Origin: Flavisolibacter ginsenosidimutans
GTDB lineage: Bacteria > Bacteroidota > Bacteroidia > Chitinophagales > Chitinophagaceae
Reading direction: 5' to 3'
DNA: 64,000 nucleotides
NCBI RefSeq assembly: GCF_007970805.1
Contig: NZ_CP042433.1
Span: 3,038,001 to 3,102,000, forward strand
Shown here: one piece after another, positions 43,723-53,108 of the stretch
Layout: each line of letters starts with the position of its first letter
Position numbering within the stretch: the stretch's first letter is position 1
Notes under the pieces: generated by a model
The model's input: the letters and a program-made list of their open reading frames with translations, nothing else
Databases searched by the model: none
What the model was told of the DNA's origin: nothing
Program-made: the position numbers and the translations under genes

Positions 43723-44466
43723 GTGTTATTCGTTATTCTGTTTTTTGTTCTTCACTGGTACCTTTCGCTGTTTTCGCAAACTTTTTTCCTGCACCGTTAT
43801 GCGGCCCACAAATCGTTTACGATGAGCAAAGGCTGGGAGCGGTTTTTCTTTTTGTTTACCTGGTTTACGCAAGGTTCGTCGTATTTAAGCGCAAGGGCTT
43901 ACGGCATTCTTCACCGCGTTCACCACGCTTACACCGATACCGAACTCGATCCCCACTCACCTTCCTACGATAAAAATCTTCTGGCCATGATGTGGCGCAC
44001 AAAAAACATCTACACCGGTATTTTGTACGAGACCTCGCCGGTGGAAGAACGCTTTACCAAAAACGTTCCGGCGTGGAAAAAGTTTGACCTGTTTGCCAGC
44101 AGTTGGCCCTCACGTGTTTTATGGATTGCGGTTTACGTAGCGCTTTATTTGTTGTTTGCACCGTCTGCCTGGTTTCTGTTGCTGGTGCCCATTCACGCGG
44201 TGATGGGACCCTTGCACGGCGTCATCATTAACTGGTATGCACACAAGTACGGCCACGTGAATTACGAAACCGACAACACGTCAAAAAACTTATTTAAAGT
44301 GGATTGGCTGATGTTTGGCGAAGGCTATCACAACAACCATCACACCTTTCCTTCGCGCAGCAATTTTGCGGCAAAGAAAGGTGAATTTGACCCCTGCTAT
44401 CCTTTCATCGTTTTGTTGAACAAACTGGGTGTGATAAAAATTTCGAACAGCCTGCAGCCGGCTTAA
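43723..44466 (+). CDS. Acyl-CoA/fatty acid desaturase
   Basis: 247 residues, GTG start. Four membrane spans and the three His boxes of the membrane-bound desaturases: HRYAAH, HRVHHAYTD and GEGYHNNHH, which coordinate the di-iron centre. Introduces a double bond into acyl chains, adjusting membrane fluidity; the cold-shock-like RRM gene next door and its own promoter suit temperature control, although that is inference. Strong terminator follows. Confidence 0.93.
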   Translation: MLFVILFFVLHWYLSLFSQTFFLHRYAAHKSFTMSKGWERFFFLFTWFTQGSSYLSARAYGILHRVHHAYTDTELDPHSPSYDKNLLAMMWRTKNIYTGILYETSPVEERFTKNVPAWKKFDLFASSWPSRVLWIAVYVALYLLFAPSAWFLLLVPIHAVMGPLHGVIINWYAHKYGHVNYETDNTSKNLFKVDWLMFGEGYHNNHHTFPSRSNFAAKKGEFDPCYPFIVLLNKLGVIKISNSLQPA

Positions 44467-44491
44467 GTGCCGCAACGCAGAACCTGATTTT

Positions 44492-44525
44492 AAAAGCCGT
44501 TTCATTTGAAGCGGCTTTTCTTTTT
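44492..44525 (+). terminator. Intrinsic terminator after the desaturase gene
   Basis: AAAAGCCG-TTTC-ATTT-GAAG-CGGCTTTT stem followed by CTTTTTG. Confidence 0.85.
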
Positions 44526-44585
44526 GCAAGCCAATCCGGCTTATGGCTTCTCTTTTCACTTTCCGCCTTTAGCTTCGCCCTTCCC

Positions 44586-44987
44586 ATGAATGCACAACAA
44601 ATCAAACCGCCGGCGGATGCAGCGATCATTAAAGGAGAAATAGCGGATTATTGGTACAACGACGGCATTCTTTATTCTTACTCCAAAAGCACAAAACGCA
44701 CGGTTGAAAACATCCGCGATAATGTTTGGCTGGTCAAGAAAATAACGGGTAACAAAACCGTTCCGCTGCTGATTTATTTACGTCCTTCGCCGGTGCCCGA
44801 TAAGGCAACAAGAAAATTTTCGACCGAACAACTGCCACAGGTTTACAAAGCGATGGCGATGGTTTCAAAACAGGGCCTTGCGCAGTTCATCATGAAGATT
44901 TTGTTTCGCTTAAAGCCACCGCCCATCCCGATGAAACAATTTTCAAACGATGTGGATGCAAGAGAATGGCTGAAGCAATATTTATAA
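44586..44987 (+). CDS. DUF7793-family protein (STAS-like)
   Basis: 133 residues. The order ADYWYNDGILYSYSKSTKRT, VPLLIYLRPSPVPDKATRKF, then VYKAMAMVSK and a C-terminal FSNDVDAREWLKQY is that of DUF7793, a STAS-like fold found in many Bacteroidota genomes in several copies. It probably binds partner proteins; molecular role unknown. Start chosen at the first ATG; no obvious regulatory signal. Confidence 0.7.
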   Translation: MNAQQIKPPADAAIIKGEIADYWYNDGILYSYSKSTKRTVENIRDNVWLVKKITGNKTVPLLIYLRPSPVPDKATRKFSTEQLPQVYKAMAMVSKQGLAQFIMKILFRLKPPPIPMKQFSNDVDAREWLKQYL

Positions 44988-44999
44988 ATCCATTTTGCA

Positions 45000-45509
45000 C
45001 TACTGCTTTTCCTTTTTGATAATCGAACCGGGATTGGACGGCTTTAAATAAAACATGGCGGAGACACCGAAGAAAGTCACGTCGCTTGACGAGTATTTAC
45101 CGCTGTAAAAATATTGGCCAAAGACCACGTTGAAGTGAATGCGTTCGCTGTAAGCGTATTCAATGCCCGAGGTCAGTTCGGTCATAAAATTTTCTTTGGC
45201 GTTGAAGATGCCGCCGATGCCGGCGGTAAACGTGTTGGTAAAGCGTCCCTGCTGAAACACGTTGAGGTTTGGCCGCAGTTCCAGGTAAACCGAAGTGTCA
45301 CGTCCGTGCACATTAGCCATAGTCGTTTTGCCAATGTCAACGCCCATGCTGAACACGTCCCATTGCCGTCCCACTTCCAGCGCAATGTTTCCTTTTTCCG
45401 ACAGCGTGCCGGCAGAGTTGGTAAACTGTGGCGCCAGTGAAATATAGGTTTGCGAAAAAAGTGCAGAGGCAAAAACGCAGGTCAATAAAAGCAGAAATCC
45501 TTTCTTCAT
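45000..45509 (-). CDS. Outer-membrane beta-barrel-like secreted protein
   Basis: 169 residues from the ATG at 45509; an upstream frame has no signal peptide. Signal peptide about 1-20 (GFLLLLTCVFASALFSQ), then alternating beta-strands (ISLAPQFTNSAG; IALEVGRQWDVFSMGVDIGK; SVYLELRPNLNVFQ; RIHFNVVFGQYFYSG), the pattern of a small outer-membrane barrel. Function unknown. Convergent with the DUF7793 gene. Confidence 0.65.
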   Translation of the reverse strand: MKKGFLLLLTCVFASALFSQTYISLAPQFTNSAGTLSEKGNIALEVGRQWDVFSMGVDIGKTTMANVHGRDTSVYLELRPNLNVFQQGRFTNTFTAGIGGIFNAKENFMTELTSGIEYAYSERIHFNVVFGQYFYSGKYSSSDVTFFGVSAMFYLKPSNPGSIIKKEKQ

Positions 45510-45676
45510 GTGCAGAATTTGAAAACCTAAAATAAGCCCTGTTTTTGTATGCCCGCTAAGAACAGGAATCTGACCCAAGTTTACTGTTTCGTTTTGCCCG
45601 TTGTTACAAGGTGCGTTTCGGTGAGGCCTTTTCAAATGTGCCAAAATATTTTACTTTGGTGCTTCATCAGCTTTGC

Positions 45677-46636
45677 ATGAAAACACTACTAACTGCTGCC
45701 GTTCTCCTGCTTTACTTTTTTGCGCAGGCACAAAAACGCGAAGAATTTTTCGATTCCCGTTTTAAGCCCGACAACAGAAGTCCTTACTATTACGTGATTA
45801 CCGAAAAGAAAGACAGCGGCTGGTACCGCGAAGCCTATTATGTTTCGCAAAGAACCTTGGCCATGCAAGGTTGGTACAAAGATGAAGCTTGCCGTGTAGC
45901 ACACGGCGCTATGAACTGGTATCATACCACGCGGTTTCCTTCTTCGAAAGGATATTATATTGACGGGAAGAAAGAAGGCGTTTGGTTCGGCTACGATGAA
46001 GAAGGCCACATGACCGATTCTTCGACGTATAAAAACGGGCGCCGCATCGGCATTGCTTATCACTGGTACAACAACGGATTCTTACGCGACTCGCTCATCT
46101 TTGACGGACAAGGCAACGGTGTACAGGTAAGTTGGTACGAGGACGGCGCACCCGCAAGCAGCGGGAAGTGGAAAGCGGACACGCTGAAGACCGGCCGCTG
46201 GCAGTATTACGATAAAAAAGCCAACGTGATGGCGACCGAAGATTATGCCGACGGCAAGTTGCAAGTATGCAATTGTTACGATGAAAACGGCAAGGCGCTT
46301 GACACAGCCCTTTGCCGCGAAAAAGAAGCCGCCCCTGCAGGCGGCATTTATCGTTGGCAAAACTATTTGCAACACGGCCTGCAAAGCATGTTAGAAGCAA
46401 AAGCAAATTCCCGCGAATGGTCGGCCGGGCAGCTCACCGTAGTGATACGATTTGTGGTGGAAAAAGACGGCAGCTTGTCCGAGTTCAAGCCGCTAACGAA
46501 TTACGGGCATGGCGTAGAAGACGCCGTCATCGATATTTTTAGACGAGCGCCGCGCTGGACGCCGGCACAACAGTTTGGCCGTCCCGTGCGCAGCTATCAT
46601 ACCCAACCACTCACGTTTGAAATAAAAGTGCAATAA
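45677..46636 (+). CDS. MORN-repeat protein with C-terminal TonB-like domain
   Basis: 319 residues from the ATG at 45677. Signal peptide about 1-18. Central MORN-like repeats (YYIDGKKEGVWFGYDEEGHM; YKNGRRIGIAYHWYNNGFLR; SWYEDGAPASSGKWKADTLK). The C-terminal ~90 residues (LTVVIRFVVEKDGSLSEFKP; AVIDIFRRAPRWTPAQQFGR) are the TonB C-terminal fold. In Bacteroidota this architecture is usually a periplasmic protein that contacts outer-membrane receptors, but the TonB box partner is not known. Confidence 0.85.
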   Translation: MKTLLTAAVLLLYFFAQAQKREEFFDSRFKPDNRSPYYYVITEKKDSGWYREAYYVSQRTLAMQGWYKDEACRVAHGAMNWYHTTRFPSSKGYYIDGKKEGVWFGYDEEGHMTDSSTYKNGRRIGIAYHWYNNGFLRDSLIFDGQGNGVQVSWYEDGAPASSGKWKADTLKTGRWQYYDKKANVMATEDYADGKLQVCNCYDENGKALDTALCREKEAAPAGGIYRWQNYLQHGLQSMLEAKANSREWSAGQLTVVIRFVVEKDGSLSEFKPLTNYGHGVEDAVIDIFRRAPRWTPAQQFGRPVRSYHTQPLTFEIKVQ

Positions 46637-46638
46637 GC

Positions 46639-47829
46639 CTACTTCACCTGCAGGTTCAGCGAAAGAATATTTGAATTCAACCCGTTGCTGCGCGAATAAT
46701 GCCCGTAGCGAATCTCCAATGCACTTAGATGCTGTATGACCAGCACGCCTTTCTCCGGTGTAAGCCGGAAACCCGCGCCATAAAAGCCGCTGTTCAGCGT
46801 TGACAGGTCGTAGTTGCTTGTATAAAACTGTTCCGAAACGCTGTGCGTGTTGATGGGCGCAAAATATTTTGTTCCCTGCTGGTTGTAATAACGATAAAAC
46901 GGCGTGAAGGAAAAGAAAGGCGAAATCTTCAGCGCAGCTTCCAGTTGCGCCGTATGTGCACTCAATCCCCAATCGTCGTGATAATAGCGGTAGAAGCTGC
47001 GCAGAACAACCTTGTCACCCAGAAAATAATTGGCGCGAATGCCCAGCGGAATTTTCAATCGTGTGCCGGGCAACGTTTCTACGCCTTCGCTTCCGTTGTT
47101 AAAATAAATGCGGTGAAAAGGCAAGCCCAGGTAACCTTGTTGATAAACCACGTCGGCAATGAGCGCCAACTGGAAATTTGGATTAATGATTTGCGAGTAC
47201 GAGAACGAGCCGCTAAAAGAGTTGCGGGCCTGCGATGCGTAGTCGTCTTCGTGGGAGTTAATGTTTTGATTCGAACGTAATTCAATGGGCTGAATGATGG
47301 TAACCTGGTCGAGATAAGCTTGCAGCTTTACACTGAACTCGCCGTTGCGGTTGGCCGTTTTTTTCGCAAACAAAACATTCGCGCCAAAGGATTTGTAATC
47401 GAACTCGGAGGAAAAAGAAACGCCTGCGCCAAAGGTTGTTCCTTTTGCGTTGTTCTCGGCCATCCAGCTCAGCGAAGGATAGATGCGTGTGTCGGCGCTG
47501 GAAGCGGAAGAAATTGTTCGCGGGTCAATCTTGTCAGACGATGCGGATGTGTAATGATCAATGCCGGCTTCGAGTGTGAAACTGTGCTTCACGTTGTTGG
47601 CTCCCCAGCGCACAAATTTTAAATCAATGGTGTTGGAATAATCGGTCAGGTTTTCCGTGCCCACGCCACCGGTTACGGCCGAATTGTTTCCGTCCTGGTG
47701 GTAATAACTTGACACAAGATTGGCTTCTTCAAAGGTTAGCTTACGCGATTTGTAGGCCGTGCTGTCCTGTGCAAAGGCCGCAAAGAAAGTAAGGAACATC
47801 CCGACGACGGATAAACAAATTTTTTTCAT
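46639..47829 (-). CDS. DUF3570-family outer-membrane protein
   Basis: 396 residues with signal peptide; about 16 predicted beta-strands, as in a large barrel. Conserved early motif SSYYHQDGNNSAVTGGVGTE and a C-terminal aromatic strand (LNLQVK end). Last gene of the Trx-ApbE-DUF4266-DUF3570 operon, 93 bases after DUF4266. The family is found next to ApbE and thioredoxin-like genes in many Gram-negative bacteria, which points to extracytoplasmic redox work, but its own role is not established. Confidence 0.85.
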   Translation of the reverse strand: MKKICLSVVGMFLTFFAAFAQDSTAYKSRKLTFEEANLVSSYYHQDGNNSAVTGGVGTENLTDYSNTIDLKFVRWGANNVKHSFTLEAGIDHYTSASSDKIDPRTISSASSADTRIYPSLSWMAENNAKGTTFGAGVSFSSEFDYKSFGANVLFAKKTANRNGEFSVKLQAYLDQVTIIQPIELRSNQNINSHEDDYASQARNSFSGSFSYSQIINPNFQLALIADVVYQQGYLGLPFHRIYFNNGSEGVETLPGTRLKIPLGIRANYFLGDKVVLRSFYRYYHDDWGLSAHTAQLEAALKISPFFSFTPFYRYYNQQGTKYFAPINTHSVSEQFYTSNYDLSTLNSGFYGAGFRLTPEKGVLVIQHLSALEIRYGHYSRSNGLNSNILSLNLQVK

Positions 47830-47922
47830 GAACGAGATTAAAAAGAAGTAAGAAAAGAGATGACAACCATCAGCAATTAGCTATCCGATTGAAAAGATTT
47901 ATACTCAACTAAGCTGATTGCT

Positions 47923-48144
47923 TTAATTGCATCCGCAGCCGCCGCCGGTTTTGCCGCCGTTGGCACCCGATGCGCCTTCGCGGTAGGATTGAAAACTCAT
48001 TTCGGTCTTCTCCACCTTGCGGGCCGATAAAGCCATTTCGCTGTCGTTGATTTTGTTCTTCTGGTATTCCTTCACCGTGGTGCAGGAAGCCAGCGAAATA
48101 ACCGCCAAGAGCAAAGCCGCGCAAAGCCAACAATAAAATTTCAT
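47923..48144 (-). CDS. DUF4266-family small lipoprotein
   Basis: 73 residues. Lipobox SLASCTTVK (Cys about residue 21), then a short helical stretch and a Cys/Gly-rich tail (SGANGGKTGGGCGCN) with the paired CxC that defines DUF4266. The tail also contains a Ser-Gly-Ala sequence that could be an FMN-attachment site for ApbE; this is inferred, not proven. One base separates it from the upstream ApbE gene. Confidence 0.75.
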   Translation of the reverse strand: MKFYCWLCAALLLAVISLASCTTVKEYQKNKINDSEMALSARKVEKTEMSFQSYREGASGANGGKTGGGCGCN

Positions 48145-48145
48145 G

Positions 48146-49099
48146 CTATTTCAGGTTTATGTTTTTTGATGTGTAAAGGCCATCGTTGTCGTCAATAATG
48201 ATGCAGGCCAGCCCATTAATCTGGTTGATTAGGTCAAGACCCACTTCCATGCCCATGATCATCACAGGTGTTGCCATGGCGTCGGCTATTTCCGCATTTG
48301 GGCTGATGACGGTAACGCTTTTGATGCCGCGTACAGGCAGGCCCGTTTTGGGGTCAATGGTGTGCGAATATTTCTTGCCGTCAATAAGCACAAACTTTTC
48401 GTAATTGCCCGAAGTAGCCACCGCACCTTCACTCAGCTCGAGGGAGGAAAAAGCCTGCGTGATTTCGTTTGGGTTGGCAATGCCGATGGTCCATCTTTCG
48501 CCGTTGGGCTGATGTCCCCACACGGTTAAATCACCGGCTGCATTTACGATGCCGCTTTGCACGCCGCGCTGTTTCAAAATCATTTTCGCCCTTTCCGCCG
48601 CATAACCTTTTCCAATGCCGCCAAAGCCAATGCGCATGCCTTCTTCTTTTAAAAAAACGGTGCAATCGTTTTCATCTAAGACGACGTTGCGGTAATTAAT
48701 CAGGCGCACCATTCTCTTTGCTGTTTCGGCATCGGGCAAAGCCGTCATGTGCCGGTCAAAATTCCAGAGGCTTTTGTCAATGGAGCCATAGCTAATGTCG
48801 AATGCGCCTTGGGTGATGTGCGAGATGCGCTTTGAACGTTGAATGAGATCGAACACTTCGCGGTCAACTTGCACGGGCTTAATTCCCGCATGACGGTTGA
48901 TGAGTGCCGTTTGACTTTCTTCGTTGTAGGTTGTCAGCAAGGCTTCAATGCGGCGAATCTCTTCTATAGCTGCATCAATGTGCTGCATCGCTTCAGCCTC
49001 ATCAGGCCATACTACGCTTATCTCAAAGCGGTTGCCCATGAGCCGCAAAACTTTTTTGTGAACCGCTAAAGAAGGGGACAGCGTTTCGCTATTGAACAT
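48146..49099 (-). CDS. apbE: FAD:protein FMN transferase (ApbE)
   Basis: 317 residues. Hallmark sequences FGGIGKGYAAERAKMILKQR, IVNAAGDLTVWG (FAD binding), ATSGNYEKFVLIDGKKYSHT (with IDPKTGLPV) and a C-terminal AIADAMATPVMIMG for Mg2+. Transfers FMN covalently to Thr/Ser residues of exported electron carriers. No signal peptide or lipobox is obvious at the chosen start; the gene overlaps the thioredoxin gene by 11 bases, so a slightly later start is possible. Its substrate is probably encoded in this operon. Confidence 0.93.
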   Translation of the reverse strand: MFNSETLSPSLAVHKKVLRLMGNRFEISVVWPDEAEAMQHIDAAIEEIRRIEALLTTYNEESQTALINRHAGIKPVQVDREVFDLIQRSKRISHITQGAFDISYGSIDKSLWNFDRHMTALPDAETAKRMVRLINYRNVVLDENDCTVFLKEEGMRIGFGGIGKGYAAERAKMILKQRGVQSGIVNAAGDLTVWGHQPNGERWTIGIANPNEITQAFSSLELSEGAVATSGNYEKFVLIDGKKYSHTIDPKTGLPVRGIKSVTVISPNAEIADAMATPVMIMGMEVGLDLINQINGLACIIIDDNDGLYTSKNINLK

Positions 49100-49526
49100 G
49101 CATCAGGTCTTTGAGCTGCGTTGTAAATTCCGCTGCGTTGGCGTTTGGATAACCGTCCCATGTTTTTACAACCTTGCCTTCTTCGTTCAGCAAAACGGTA
49201 TAGGGAAAATGGCCTTCGGGATCAAATTTGTCGGCCAGTTGATTGTTTCTTTTTTGTTGCTCTTTGGGCAACTGGTTTTTATTCAACCGGGGAAAATCGG
49301 CGTTCACCAGCACAAGGTGAGGTTCGGCGAAAGACGTAAATTCTTTGCTGTCGAACACTTCTTTGTGCAGACGAATGCAGGGAATGCACCAATCTGAACC
49401 GGAGAAAGAAAGCAACACGTATTTGTGTTCGCTCTTTGCTTCCTGCGCCGCTTTTTCAAAATCATTTTGCCAAACGGGCGGATTGTTTAAAAAGAGCGAC
49501 AGGATGAAAACAGAAAGGAATTTCAT
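49089..49526 (-). CDS. Exported thioredoxin-like protein
   Basis: 145 residues. Short N-terminal signal (FLSVFILSLFLNN), then a thioredoxin fold with active site SDWCIPCIRLH (WCxxC) and a cis-Pro loop HFPYTVLLNEEGKVV. Likely periplasmic thiol-disulfide exchange, first gene of the ApbE operon. Its function there may be to reduce the Cys pair of the DUF4266 protein or to supply electrons to the flavin carrier; both are inferences from the gene order. Confidence 0.88.
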   Translation of the reverse strand: MKFLSVFILSLFLNNPPVWQNDFEKAAQEAKSEHKYVLLSFSGSDWCIPCIRLHKEVFDSKEFTSFAEPHLVLVNADFPRLNKNQLPKEQQKRNNQLADKFDPEGHFPYTVLLNEEGKVVKTWDGYPNANAAEFTTQLKDLMHVQ

Positions 49527-49718
49527 GGGAAAAAAGTTTTCAATAAAGCTAACGGAGCATACCTAAAAAAAAGTATAACGCCATGCAGGATTAACAAAAA
49601 CCCGTCCTAATTATTGCGGATCAAACGGTTTGTATCGGTGACCCGCACCAATGTACCGACAATTCTTCGGGAGCAATTGAACAGCTTTTGGTTTTTGCAG
49701 CGAAACCATTCGGCGCAA

Positions 49719-50705
49719 TCACAAAGCCAGGATACTTTTCAACTCGCTGTCGCTTACAGTGAGCAAACCAACCTTGGGCAAGCGGCGGGTTAATTCTTTC
49801 CAATTTGCATCGGCGGCGAATACTTTTTTCAGAACAGGAATGGCTTGTCTTAACTGTTTGTTGTTAGCCAGTGTGATGGCCGTCCAATACTGCATCTCTA
49901 AATTTTGCGGGAACATTTTCATCGCCGCGTTGTATTCCTGCATCGCCTTTTGCATGTCGGCTTTTTCTACCGCAAGGTCGCCGTTGTTCATGTGTTCATA
50001 GGCTACTTGCGTATTGTACAGCCGACGCAATTCAACCAGCGGTACCGGGTTGTCATCAACCCGTAAATCAACCAGCCGCTCGTTCCAGGGTTGATTGTTG
50101 CTTTTACCCGGAACAACAATGATGGCTGCGGATTGCTTGCCGCGTATGTCGCCACCGGCCGCTTGTGCGGCATCTAAAGCGGCCAACAATCGTTCGGCTA
50201 AAACCTTGCCTTTGCTCCTTTCAAACGCAGCGGCCATTGCTGCGGGAACCTTGTTCGTCAGCATCATGTTTGATTGAACAGAGAAACCATTGCCTTTGAT
50301 GTGGCCTGCGTAATCAATGCAACTTTTGCCGGTCTGCACAGCCACGTTGCCGTGTACGTCTACAATGGCCACCTGCCGCACGTCGCGGCCTTCATCGGTG
50401 GCCAACAAACTGTCTAAAGTTTGTTGCGCCGTTAAACCGCTGCGCAGCAAATTCAAACCTCTTATGCCGAATGATTTGTTGGTGAAAGATTGCGTAGCTA
50501 CCGCACCCACCCCGGCTTCGGCCCAACTAACCGATGTGCCTACCGAAAACCAATGGCTTTGCACGGCCACGCCCATTTCGCCGGTTGCCGAATCACGGGC
50601 AACGATGGAAAACGTGTGTGCCAGCGGCGATGCTTTTTTGTACGCTTGCGCGGCTAAAAATTGAAGCGGGAAAAATGCAAGGAAGAGAAAGATTTTGTTG
50701 CGCAT
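49719..50705 (-). CDS. DUF1028-family exported protein with TPR-like C-terminus
   Basis: 328 residues with signal peptide. Residues ~28-230 match DUF1028: FSIVARDSATGEMGVAVQSH, VSWAEAGVGAVATQSF, QVAIVDVHGNVAVQTGKSC, GNGFSVQSNMM. This is an Ntn-hydrolase-like fold of unknown substrate. The last ~80 residues are helical, TPR-like (MQEYNAAMKMFPQNLEMQYW). Stand-alone gene. Confidence 0.85.
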   Translation of the reverse strand: MRNKIFLFLAFFPLQFLAAQAYKKASPLAHTFSIVARDSATGEMGVAVQSHWFSVGTSVSWAEAGVGAVATQSFTNKSFGIRGLNLLRSGLTAQQTLDSLLATDEGRDVRQVAIVDVHGNVAVQTGKSCIDYAGHIKGNGFSVQSNMMLTNKVPAAMAAAFERSKGKVLAERLLAALDAAQAAGGDIRGKQSAAIIVVPGKSNNQPWNERLVDLRVDDNPVPLVELRRLYNTQVAYEHMNNGDLAVEKADMQKAMQEYNAAMKMFPQNLEMQYWTAITLANNKQLRQAIPVLKKVFAADANWKELTRRLPKVGLLTVSDSELKSILAL

Positions 50706-50844
50706 AAACGGAATTGAATTTTAAAAATAGGGCGAGAATGGTTGTTCCATGAAATGAAGACGCCGTCTTTTTTGGTACATTAAAGACGGCGTAAACAACC
50801 GCACAAAGCCTGTATGAAACCAAATGCTTTACCCGCTAAACAAG

Positions 50845-51561
50845 TCAGCCTTTCGCCGGTTTTGAAGGCCGCACTTCTACTTTACTCGGCAAGGTTCGTG
50901 GATGCATTTGCAAAAGGTCAACGACGATCTGGCCAATGTCTTCCGGCTGAATCTTCCAGGCATCGGCGTCGGTTGGTTTGTGATCGTTGAACTCCGTGGC
51001 CACGGAGCCGGGCATGACGGTACTAACCTTGATACCGTATTTGCGCAAGTCAAGCATGATGGCTTGCGTAAAGCCCACCAATCCAAACTTGCTGGCATTG
51101 TAGGCTGCGCCGTTTTCAAAAAAATTTGTACCGGCCAAACTGGCAACGGTAATGATGTAACCCTGCGATGCTTTCAACGCATCGATGCTTGCTTTTACGC
51201 TGTGAAAAACGCCCGTGAGATTGGTGTTGATGGTTTGGTGCCAGGCTTCATCGGTCAACGTATCGATGGGCGCAAAATGTCCCACGCCGGCGTTGGCGAC
51301 CAACACATCCAACTGCCCGAATTTTTCAATGACGGCTTTTACCGCTGCTGCTTCGGAGGCCATGTGGCTTACGTCAGATTGCAAGGGTAGAACTTTTGAT
51401 GAATCGTTTGATAACGTTGTCGCTGCTTTTTGCACAGTGTTTAGGTTTCTCCCGGAGATGGCGACCCGCATTCCAACAGACAAGAGTTGTTGAGCAATGC
51501 CAAAGCCGATGCCTTTGCTACCGCCGGTTATATACGCCACTTTGTTTTTTAAGTCTTGCAT
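50845..51561 (-). CDS. Short-chain dehydrogenase/reductase
   Basis: 238 residues. Classical SDR: TGGSKGIG cofactor motif near residue 12, NAG (VANAGVG), the catalytic Ser in TVASLAG and Tyr-x3-Lys (YNASKFG). Asp or Arg after the second strand (AISGRNL) suggests NADP(H). FabG-like; substrate not predictable. No operon partner. Confidence 0.93.
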   Translation of the reverse strand: MQDLKNKVAYITGGSKGIGFGIAQQLLSVGMRVAISGRNLNTVQKAATTLSNDSSKVLPLQSDVSHMASEAAAVKAVIEKFGQLDVLVANAGVGHFAPIDTLTDEAWHQTINTNLTGVFHSVKASIDALKASQGYIITVASLAGTNFFENGAAYNASKFGLVGFTQAIMLDLRKYGIKVSTVMPGSVATEFNDHKPTDADAWKIQPEDIGQIVVDLLQMHPRTLPSKVEVRPSKPAKG

Positions 51562-51656
51562 GGTGTTCGTTTAAATGGTTGTTGAAAGAGTGAAGGTAAA
51601 GGCGGGTGCAAGTCACTCTTGAAGAGAAAAATTACGTGCGGCTTGTGCAAGAGCCG

Positions 51657-52223
51657 TTATGCATGTGAAGCATTGGCCATTTCTGCCCATTCGTTTTTCA
51701 GCAACCGGTATTGAATAACGCTTTTATAAACATCACCCACTTTGTACTGGTCTTTCAGTTCGCCTTCTTTGATCATGCCGTTGTTCACCATCACTTTTCC
51801 CGAAGCGATGTTGTCGGTAAAGTGCGTTGCGTAAATTTTGTGAAGGTTCAGTTCTTCAAAGCCAAATTTCAATACAACACCTGCGGCTTCCGTCATAAGG
51901 CCTCCGCCCCAAAAAGGTTCGCCGAGCCAATAACCCATCTCCGCATTGTCGTGTTTACCGGCCGGGTGCAAGCCGATGGCACCAATAAATTCGCTGCCTT
52001 CTTTTTGCACGATAGCAAAAACAAAACGCTCTTTATGCTGAAAGCCTTGCAACACAAAATTGAGCCAGAAGACCGCGTCTTTTTCGGTGTAAGGATGCGG
52101 GATGTTCAGGACGTTATCAGCAATGGCTTTGTTGTTTGCGTATTTAACAAGCGAGGCGATGTCCGTTACCTGCAAGCTGCGAAGCAACAACCGGTTTGTG
52201 CTGAGTTGAGGAAGCTGGTTCAT
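51657..52223 (-). CDS. GNAT-family N-acetyltransferase (RimJ/RimL-like)
   Basis: 188 residues. Opens LPQLSTNRLLLRSLQVTDIA, has the acetyl-CoA region EMGYWLGEPFWGGGLMTEAA and the C-terminal NLHKIYATHFTDNIAS / VMVNNGMIKEGE. This is the RimJ/RimL branch of GNAT, which acetylates ribosomal protein N-termini or small molecules. Substrate unknown. Confidence 0.9.
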   Translation of the reverse strand: MNQLPQLSTNRLLLRSLQVTDIASLVKYANNKAIADNVLNIPHPYTEKDAVFWLNFVLQGFQHKERFVFAIVQKEGSEFIGAIGLHPAGKHDNAEMGYWLGEPFWGGGLMTEAAGVVLKFGFEELNLHKIYATHFTDNIASGKVMVNNGMIKEGELKDQYKVGDVYKSVIQYRLLKNEWAEMANASHA

Positions 52224-52352
52224 GTTTACAGAATTGTTTTGGGTTTACTTGTTCTATCCGTTATAGTACCGGCATTGTGTAAATGAAAAAGCCTAAGTTA
52301 CAAACTCAGACCCTTTCGTCAGGTTGGCGAATGAGGGTTGCGGGTCCGGTTT

Positions 52353-53108
52353 TTAAAACGTCAGGTCTTTTAATTTTTTCCGCGTGCCTTCGGTCAATCC
52401 TCCGCCGTCCGTTACTTCCCAAATCGCCGCTTGTATTACCGAAAGTTTTGACACCTTGTCTGTGTCGGGTTTGCCATCGGCCTTCAACACGTTTTGATAA
52501 CCCAGATTCTTTGGCTTCAGAATGTCTTTTATTTCATTCAACGCTGGCGGTATCACGGACGGACCAAGCGAATACGAAAGAATGTTTCCGTCTTCGTCAT
52601 AAGGGCTTGGTGCGTGGCGGGACTGGTTGATGCAGAAGCCGCCGGCCATGATGGTTTTTGTGCTGCCAGGTGTAAGCGTAACGTCGCCGATAAACAAAAG
52701 CAGTACGCCTTGCGACATCAGGCTGCTGCTGCTAACCACCAGCGCATCGGGAAAGTGGATGGTGATGGGTAAATTGGTTTTATTGCGCAGCGTACCGCAA
52801 AGCTGCGCCACGCCGCCGGGCAGGCCGCGAAAGTTTTTGAATTCTTCAAAATGCGGCGGTGTACTCATGTAAAAACAAAAATTAAGATCGTGCAGGCTGT
52901 CCACCAATTCTACGCCGTCAGGCAGTTTCCAGGCGGGTGCGGTAAACGGTGCGGTAGATGGACCATAACCGGGCTCATTCACGCCCCCGGTTTGTCCGTT
53001 TGACGAACCGCCGGATGTAGTGTCAACCGTGTCACCGGTCCCGCTTTCTTTTTTGCAAGAGATAACGAACGGTGTGAATGCGAGCAGGTAGAGTATAAGC
53101 TGTTTCAT
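52353..53108 (-). CDS. Hypothetical lipoprotein
   Basis: 251 residues. Lipobox TPFVISCKKE (Cys about residue 18), a low-complexity Gly/Ser/Thr linker (TVDTTSGGSSNGQTGGV) and a compact domain with two Cys (NFCFYMSTPPHFEEF; VAQLCGTLRN) and FPDALVVSSSSLMSQGVLLL. The end (KLSVIQAAIWEVTDGGGLT) is typical of such Bacteroidota lipoproteins. No family recognised. Confidence 0.65.
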   Translation of the reverse strand: MKQLILYLLAFTPFVISCKKESGTGDTVDTTSGGSSNGQTGGVNEPGYGPSTAPFTAPAWKLPDGVELVDSLHDLNFCFYMSTPPHFEEFKNFRGLPGGVAQLCGTLRNKTNLPITIHFPDALVVSSSSLMSQGVLLLFIGDVTLTPGSTKTIMAGGFCINQSRHAPSPYDEDGNILSYSLGPSVIPPALNEIKDILKPKNLGYQNVLKADGKPDTDKVSKLSVIQAAIWEVTDGGGLTEGTRKKLKDLTF

